Shown in pieces: positions 1-64,000 of a stretch of 64,000 nt of DNA. The first letter of the stretch is position 1. The number at the start of each line of letters is the position of its first letter. Position numbers and translations under genes: made by a program. The notes beneath the pieces were generated by a model, which saw only the letters and a list, made by a program, of their open reading frames with translations, had not been told where the DNA came from and searched no databases. Origin of the DNA: Glandiceps talaboti (taxonomy: Eukaryota; Hemichordata; Enteropneusta; Spengelidae). The stretch covers positions 4,001,001 through 4,065,000 of the forward strand of contig NC_135549.1 of the NCBI RefSeq assembly GCF_964340395.1, in the 5' to 3' direction.

Positions 1-848
1 AAGGAAGTAATGTCAGCTAGATCATGACACATTGAAATATATTGAATGGTGAAATCTTACACAGGATTATTTTGTATTTGTTTCTTTTCTGTAGTAGTTT
101 TCACTATAGAGGGAAAGTAGCTTTTGCATTTTTACTACAATCCTGCCGACAACAACAAACCCTGTTCCATTCTTACTACCGGTACTATCCTGCCGACAAC
201 AAACCCCATTCCATTCTGACACATACATCCCACTGTCTTTCTCTTTACAATCATTATGATATCATCTCTCTGGCTTACATCAAAGCGTCCCATGTCCCAA
301 CCAATGCCCCTTCTTCTGCATCCTCCCAGTTTTCACACGTCTCCATAGCAGTTTTGATTCCAACACTTTAATATGCCTCTCACCCCACTCACCCCTCCAA
401 GCTACGATTCCAACACCCACATTGGTCCCAACTCCCTCCTCACTATTCACTCACCCATCCCTAATACCTTGTCTTGATCTATATCTTTGTTACCCTTTCA
501 ACGCTATGATCCCTGTATACATACAGGTCCCCATTCATCTCACCACCTCCACCATGTTGATTTGTATCTGATTATGTGATTCTCCTTCCAACATCCAGGC
601 TGTACCCCTACCCCACCTGTTTATTTTACATCTTTGTTTCCCCTTCAAAGCTATGATCCCTGTATACATACAGGACCCACCCTTACTATTCATCTCACCA
701 CCTCCCTCCTATGTTGATTTGTATCTGATTCTATCACTCTCTTCCAAAGATATTAGTCCAAAACCCGGACAGTTCACCCAACCCACCATGACTAATCACC
801 CCCACCCCACCATATGTTTATTTATATCTCTTTGTTTCTCTTTCAAAG
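1..848 (+). other. Intron end upstream of exon 1, with decayed copies of the exon 1 acceptor
   Basis: No coding exon is seen. Pyrimidine-rich CA/CT sequence. It holds three degraded copies of the exon 1 junction: about 399-431 (GCTACGATTCCAACACCCAC resembling the exon start), about 487-530 and about 633-675 (both TTTCAA-(A/C)GCTATGATCC then a shared ATACATACAGG). The functional acceptor is the AG at 847-848. Confidence 0.7.
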
Positions 849-57034
<56,186 letters not shown>

Positions 57035-57420
57035 AAATGAAAGATTTTCACATGGAAGCTGACTGGTTATAAGCAGACATTGGAGATTTTTCACTCTAAT
57101 GCATCACACAGTGCCTTTTATGTCAATGTATGATAGTAAAGAAGATCAACTAGACGGCAACAAAGAACTTGAATTGTTAGTGTAAATATATGTTCTGTGA
57201 GATACACCAGGTGGGGATCTGGGCAGGATATTTATCTTGGATATATTTGGTACTACAAGAGACAGTGTAAATGTATACACCAATCAAAATATTATGTTTT
57301 ATCAACTGAAACTGGAATGTTGTTGAGAGGAGGCAGTCTGTCAGTGATTTTAATATCACATTGGGATCTGGGCAGGATGACTTGAATATATGCATGAACT
57401 GAAAACTTTAACATATGTGT

Positions 57421-57426
57421 AATAAA
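57421..57426 (+). terminator. ITPR: Candidate polyadenylation signal AATAAA (proximal)
   Basis: AATAAA 387 nt after the stop, followed about 30 nt later by a GT-rich stretch (GGTATGTGGTGTGTGGG), the usual layout of a poly(A) site. Confidence 0.55.
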
Positions 57427-59969
57427 TGAATTATGTGTTGTGATTTAATATCAGGTATGTGGTGTGTGGGCAGGCATAATATTGCATATATTGACAGAAA
57501 ATGTGTATTAAGACTTACTCTACTTGACTGCAAGATAACAAGCTTTTTGAATTAAATTATGCATGAGGTGAAGCAACATTACAGTGGTTGCGGAAATCAT
57601 GGCAGGAGAATTATAGTATTTTATATTTATTTGCTATACAATACGACATATTACAAAGAGTATTTTTGAGACAAAACAGACACAAAGGATGTTAGTAATG
57701 TTGTTTTTGTCTATGATCATGTGGAACTCTAAATCAGTGAAGGAAACAAGAAGACTAAACAGTATTAAATGATTGTATTGCAGTTTACAGACAAGTCTAA
57801 TGCATCAGTAAGGTTAACAAAGTTAAGTGGTACGGATAAAAATAGCATTATCTTATATTATAATATGTGTGGTGGTTCTTACTGCTGTTATGTTGGATAA
57901 TGAATGTAAATGGTGTAGTCTATATAAAGATCTCCATAGATACTGTAAATACTTATTATTGGACTTTAGTGGGATAGAAATGAAACTAGACTTGTGCATG
58001 TTTATAACACACAACTACTTTATACTTGGTCATGGTCTCAGTCAGATAATTGGAAAAAATTAGCATTATTTGGCAATTGGCTAATTCATTGGCAAACTAA
58101 GTGATAAAGCAAGAAATTCAATGAATAGAAACTAAATTGGTCAGTATAATCATTTGTCAGGGTTCTAGGTAACCAGTGAATTACTATCAAATTGATATAT
58201 TAATCCATGATTGTCGGATGGTTCTTTTCGTCGCCAACAAAAGAGTGCAGCTCATCTGTTCCGATTTAAGACTCACAGATATTCATTACTCACAATTTCT
58301 TTGTTATGTCAGCTGAACTTAAAGTCAATTGAAATCTAGTTTGGCAAACGTGTTCAGAATGCAAAATGATCTATTTTCTGGATAGCAATCTATATTTAAA
58401 GCATAACAATGAAGCAAGACTTCTGAAACTTAAAACTGAACCTTTGTAAAATACCTTTTCTGGTGTAAGTGATGGGGAATATGTGAAATATTGTAAGAAT
58501 AATTGTTATGATATATTGAAAAGAGATAAAAATTATTATATATTTTGATATAATAATGACATTTACATAATCTAATACAGCAAAGTTGAATCTCACTACT
58601 AATAGCTATTCACTATATACCTTTGTACAAAATCTTGCAAACTTAGCAGAGTGACAATTTATGTAGGATTACATACTAAATACATAGTATTATTCAATAC
58701 TCTACCACATTAACTTATTGTAGAAATGACTACTTGGACAATCATGGCAGGGATAAAAGCACATAATTTATTATATACATGTTTGTATGTAAAACTGTCA
58801 TCATTCTTTATTAGTTCTAAAATCTTGGCTTTCACTTCTTATGCCATGGGCAGATAATTTTTTATGTTCGTTCCCTTTATGATTTTTCATGAGTTCAAAC
58901 ACTGATATTTTTGAAGTCTTAACAGTTTGAGATAAGGGTGGGATTATGGTGGTAATTGGATATCTAAAAAGAAGTGTGACAACATAGAGTGCAAATACTG
59001 TCATGATATTATTTTGATGTAAAACTGATCATGTGAAAGATAGGGGGTTACTTCTAGTAGCAAGGGGAAGTTACTTAGAAAAATAGGGCTGTGAATCCCT
59101 GGTACTTTGTTCAGGGAAGTTATTTATTGTCATAATTTTTCTTCTCCTCTTCTGATCTGTATTAATACTAAGTAATGTTAATGTATAGCAACTCTATCAA
59201 GTGATGACATGTTATGTAACTGAATCTTGCCTAATAATGATAATATATATATATGCCATTTGGTTAATATCATGCATTTCAAAGATTGCACATACCAACT
59301 ACATATATGATTTAAGTTGTAAGAGAAACTGACTATAACCAGACCTACATTTCTATAACAAAGTGTAGTCATCATCAGTAGTTGTTCTATCAATAACAAA
59401 CTTTAAATGTATTCATTCATTTGTAATAATTACCTTTATTCAGCTTTACAATCAAAATTTTGTATATTATTGAAATACAACTATTATAATAAATCATGTC
59501 AAATACACACATAGTTGTGAAATTTTCAAGTTCCATTCTACACTAAATCTTGTTATATAAACTACTCCAGGACCTCCTGTTTGAACAGCTAGATGTGTTT
59601 GATGATAGAGAAATTTCCACGATCTATTTGAAGGATTCGTGATATTTTTAAAATAACCATCATGTCCTCAATGTGCAATCATGTATGACAGTATTCTATT
59701 CTTTTCTCCAGATACTGCTAGACCTAGCTATTAAAAGCACTATAATCCCCCTGTCTTGTTCAGTGTCCGTTGGATGTACTTCGGATATGACAATCTGCCA
59801 GTCACTCTTTCATTTAGTGCTATACAAATCTACCGGATATTAAAACCTCTTCAAAAGTTTGAAGAATTTCAAAAGGGAAATAATTACATTTAAATGTTTT
59901 TATTTTCTGAATTATTTGTCATTGTATAGTTTTTGTTATAATATTATGACATTTGTAATTTGGTTACAA

Positions 59970-59975
59970 AATAAA
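59970..59975 (+). terminator. ITPR: Candidate polyadenylation signal AATAAA (distal)
   Basis: AATAAA followed by GTCAGTGTATTGG. It could end a long 3' UTR of about 2.95 kb; 60077-60082 is a further hexamer. Confidence 0.4.
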
Positions 59976-60242
59976 GTCAGTGTATTGGCAATACTACCAG
60001 GTATGAGTGTCACAATCATTTAGCATCATTGACAAGGTTTTCTTGTCTGTTTTTGAAGTAAAACAATCATTTTGCAAATAAAAATGTTTCTTTTCATATG
60101 TAAGACTAGAGTGTGTTGTATTTATATTCTCTCCTCAAGGAATAGGCTGTCAAACCTCTGGTGATGACATCACATTTACTACAATCTCATTGTCTTGACA
60201 CAATTTGTATTTGTGAAGGCAGAGGTTGTCGTAAATAAACAA

Positions 60243-63200
60243 AATAAAATACCAGCTACCTATGTACGTACATGTGAGAACAATAAATACCGACTACCCA
60301 TGTACGTACATGTGAGAACAATAAATACCGACTACCCATGTACGTACATGTGAGAACAATAAATACCGACTACCTATGTACGTACATGTGAGAACAATAA
60401 ATACCGACTACCCATGTACGTACATGTGAGAACAATAAATACCGACTACCTATGTACGTACACGTGAGAACAATAAATACTGACAACCCATGTACGTACA
60501 TGTGAGAACAATAAATACCGACTACCCATGTACGTACATGTGAGAACAATAAATACTGACTACCCATGTACGTACATGTGAGAACAATAAATACCGACTA
60601 CCCATGTACGTACATGTGAGAACAATAAATACCGACTACCCATGTACGTACATGTGAGAACAATAAATACTGACTACCCATGTACGTACATGTGAGAACA
60701 ATAAATACCGACTACCTACGTACGTACATGTGAGAACAATAAATACTGACAACCCATGTACGTACATGTGAGAACAATAAATACCGACTACCCATGTACG
60801 TACATGTGAGAACAATAAATACCGACTACCCATGTACGTACATGTGAGAACAATAAATACCGACAACCCATGTACGTACATGTGAGAACAATAAATACCG
60901 ACTACCCATGTACGTACATGTGAGAACAATAAATACCGACTACCCATGTACGTACATGTGAGAACAATAAATACTGACAACCCATGTACGTACATGTGAG
61001 AACAATAAATACCGACTACCCATGTACGTACATGTGAGAACAATAAATACTGACAACCCATGTACGTACATGTGAGAACAATAAATACCGACTACCTATG
61101 TACGTACATGTGAGAACAATAAATACCGACTACCCATGTACGTACATGTGAGAACAATAAATACCGACTACCCATGTACGTACATGTGAGAACAATAAAT
61201 ACCGACTACCCATGTACGTACATGTGAGAACAATAAATACCGACTACCTATGTACGTACATGTGAGAACAATAAATACTGACTACCCATGTACGTACATG
61301 TGAGAACAATAAATACCGACTACCCATGTACGTACATGTGAGAACAATAAATACCGACTACCCATGTACGTACATGTGAGAACAATAAATACCGACTACC
61401 CATGTACGTACATGTGAGAACAATAAATACTGACTACCCATGTACGTACATGTGAGAACAATAAATACCGACTACCCATGTACGTACATGTGAGAACAAT
61501 AAATACCGACTACCCATGTACGTACATGTGAGAACAATAAATACCGACTACCCATGTACGTACATGTGAGAACAATAAATACCGACTACCTATGTACGTA
61601 CATGTGAGAACAATAAATACCGACTACCCATGTACGTACATGTGAGAACAATAAATACCGACTACCCATGTACGTACATGTGAGAACAATAAATACCGAC
61701 TACCTATGTACGTACATGTGAGAACAATAAATACCGACTACCTATGTACGTACATGTGAGAACAATAAATACCGACTACCTATGTACGTACATGTGAGAA
61801 CAATAAATACCGACTACCTATGTACGTACATGTGAGAACAATAAATACCGACTACCTATGTACGTACATGTGAGAACAATAAATACCGACTACCTATGTA
61901 CGTACATGTGAGAACAATAAATACTGACTATCTATGTACGTACATGTGAGAACAATAAATACCGACTACCTATGTACGTACATGTGAGAACAATAAATAC
62001 CGACTACCCATGTACGTACATGTGAGAACAATAAATACCGACTACCCATGTACGTACATGTGAGAACAATAAATACCGACTACCCATGTACGTACATGTG
62101 AGAACAATAAATACCGACTACCGACTACCCATGTACGTACATGTGAGAACAATAAATACCGACTACCCATGTACGTACATGTGAGAACAATAAATACCGA
62201 CTACCCATGTACGTACATGTGAGAACAATAAATACCGACTACCCATGTACGTACATGTGAGAACAATAAATACCGACTACCCATATACGTACATGTGAGA
62301 ACAATAAATACCGACTACCCATGTACGTACACGTGAGAACAATAAATACCGACTACCCATGTACGTACATGTGAGAACAATAAATACCGACTACCTATGT
62401 ACGTACATGTGAGAACAATAAATACTGACTACCCATGTACGTACATGTGAGAACAATAAATACCGACTACCCATGTACGTACATGTGAGAACAATAAATA
62501 CCGACTACCCATGTACGTACATGTGAGAACAATAAATACCGACTACCCATGTACGTACATGTGAGAACAATAAATACTGACTACCTATGTACGTACATGT
62601 GAGAACAATAAATACCGACTACCCATGTACGTACATGTGAGAACAATAAATACCGACTACCTATGTACGTACATGTGAGAACAATAAATACCGACTACCC
62701 ATGTACGTACATGTGAGAACAATAAATACCGACTACCTATGTACGTACATGTGAGAACAATAAATACCGACTACCTATGTACGTACATGTGAGAACAATA
62801 AATACCGACTACCTATGTACGTACATGTGAGAACAATAAATACCGACTACCTATGTACGTACATGTGAGAACAATAAATACCGACTACCTATGTACGTAC
62901 ATGTGAGAACAATAAATACCGACTACCTATGTACGTACATGTGAGAACAATAAATACCGACTATCTATGTACGTACATGTGAGAACAATAAATACCGACT
63001 ACCCATGTACGTACATGTGAGAACAATAAATACCGACTACCCATGTACGTACATGTGAGAACAATAAATACCGACTACCCATGTACGTACATGTGAGAAC
63101 AATAAATACCGACTACCCATGTACGTACATGTGAGAACAATAAATACCGACTACCGACTACCCATGTACGTACATGTGAGAACAATAAATACCGACTACC

Positions 63201-64000
63201 CATGTACGTACATGTGAGAACAATAAATACCGACTACCCATGTACGTACATGTGAGAACAATAAATACCGACTACCCATGTACGTACATGTGAGAACAAT
63301 AAATACCGACTACCCATGTACGTACACGTGAGAACAATAAATACCGACTACCCATGTACGTACACGTGAGAACAATAAATACCGACTACCCATGTACGTA
63401 CACGTGAGAACAATAAATACCGACTACCCATGTACGTACACGTGAGAACAATAAATACCGACTACCCATGTACGTACACGTGAGAACAATAAATACCGAC
63501 TACCCATGTACGTACACATGAGAACAATAAATACCGACTACCCATGTACGTACACGTGAGAACAATAAATACCGACTACCCATGTACGTACACGTGAGAA
63601 CAATAAATACCGACTACCCATGTACGTACACGTGAGAACAATAAATACCGACTACCCATGTACGTACACGTGAGAACAATAAATACCGACTACCCATGTA
63701 CGTACACGTGAGAACAATAAATACCGACTACCCATGTACGTACACGTGAGAACAATAAATACCGACTACCCATGTACGTACACGTGAGAACAATAAATAC
63801 CGACTACCCATGTACGTACATGTGAGAACAATAAATACCGACTACCCATGTACGTACATGTGAGAACAATAAATACCGACTACCCATGTACGTACACGTG
63901 AGAACAATAAATACCGACTACCCATATACGTACACGTGAGAACAATAAATACCGACTACCCATGTACGTACACGTGAGAACAATAAATACCGACTACCCA
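60243..64000 (+). repeat. 38-bp minisatellite, about 98 copies, continues past window end
   Basis: Unit ACCGACTACCCATGTACGTA + CATGTGAGAACAATAAAT. Each unit holds a palindrome around GTAC (CATGTACGTACATG, 14 bp, when CCATG is present) and an AATAAA hexamer. Variants: CTATG for CCATG, ACTGAC for ACCGAC, CAACCC for CTACCC, and CACGTG for CATGTG, the last clustered after about 63305. Two units (62113, 63146) carry the same 7-bp insertion. The long minus-strand frames are repeat artefacts. Confidence 0.98.

Larger units (their letters stand above)
57035..60242 (+). other. ITPR: 3' UTR and downstream flank
   Basis: AT-rich and non-coding. A GGATCTGGGCAGGAT motif occurs twice (about 57215 and 57363). 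AATAAA hexamers are at 57421, 59970 and 60077. I cannot place the transcript end exactly. No other gene is seen on either strand. Confidence 0.7.

Noticed and set aside
57827-58063. 78-codon frame in the 3' flank as an additional gene
   Set aside because: No recognisable domain, AT-rich, lies in the probable 3' UTR or flank.
60370-61061. Minus-strand frames of up to 141 codons in the 38-bp array (repeating YLLFSHVRTWV motif)
   Set aside because: Pure consequence of a stop-free repeat unit; no start context, splice signals or non-repeat sequence.
60243-64000. CRISPR array (regular 38-bp repeats)
   Set aside because: Repeats are contiguous with no unique spacers, the window is animal DNA, and no cas genes exist; it is a minisatellite.

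Overview
The window is a stretch of an animal (metazoan) nuclear genome that carries the 3' two-thirds of one large intron-rich gene on the + strand: an inositol 1,4,5-trisphosphate receptor (ITPR), the IP3-gated calcium-release channel of the endoplasmic reticulum. I joined 36 constitutive exons by hand from splice sites, reading phase and remembered similarity to the vertebrate ITPR family. They give one continuous frame of about 1,974 codons plus a stop at 57032-57034. The 5' part (IP3-binding core and first armadillo region) lies before base 1. I see no second protein-coding gene on either strand. AT-rich introns, many micro- and minisatellites, hairpin (MITE-like) elements, a SINE-like element and truncated LINE fragments suggest an invertebrate genome. 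I cannot name the phylum safely.

Layout. 1-848: end of an intron. 849-26514: central regulatory/armadillo region (exons 1-19), with two conserved PKA-type sites (RRDS in exon 15, RRES in exon 18). 29765-34272: RIH-associated domain, acidic linker and coupling region (exons 20-26). 35105-41800: transmembrane channel, S1-S6, pore filter GGGLGD in exon 32, and the Cys/His zinc-binding linker (exons 27-34). 41801-54446: one 12.6 kb intron full of repeats. 54447-57034: C-terminal coiled coil and tail (exons 35-36). 57035-about 60242: 3' UTR and flank. About 60243-64000: a 38-bp minisatellite that runs off the end of the window.

Besides the constitutive exons I found frame-preserving optional exons. 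Two microexons (15 and 24 nt) sit where vertebrate ITPR1 has its SIII insert. A 51-nt exon sits at the SII site. A 33-nt exon lies in the linker before exon 20. Two more speculative cassettes lie at 20684-20746 and 36727-36768. Exon 30 has two donors 18 nt apart.

The most unusual pattern is that at least eight exons are accompanied by decayed tandem copies of their own exon-intron junction in the adjacent intron ('exon-boundary echoes'; exons 1, 5, 10, 16, 18, 22, 24, 32). Junction-spanning tandem duplication seems to have acted repeatedly in this gene, seeding decoy splice sites and small minisatellites. The SIII-like microexons could be a functional outcome of the same process. Other structure worth attention: a dispersed foldback element with three or four copies, several other hairpin elements, a G-quadruplex motif, octamer (ATTTGCAT) clusters, CTCF-like motifs, and a higher-order duplication inside the terminal 38-bp array.
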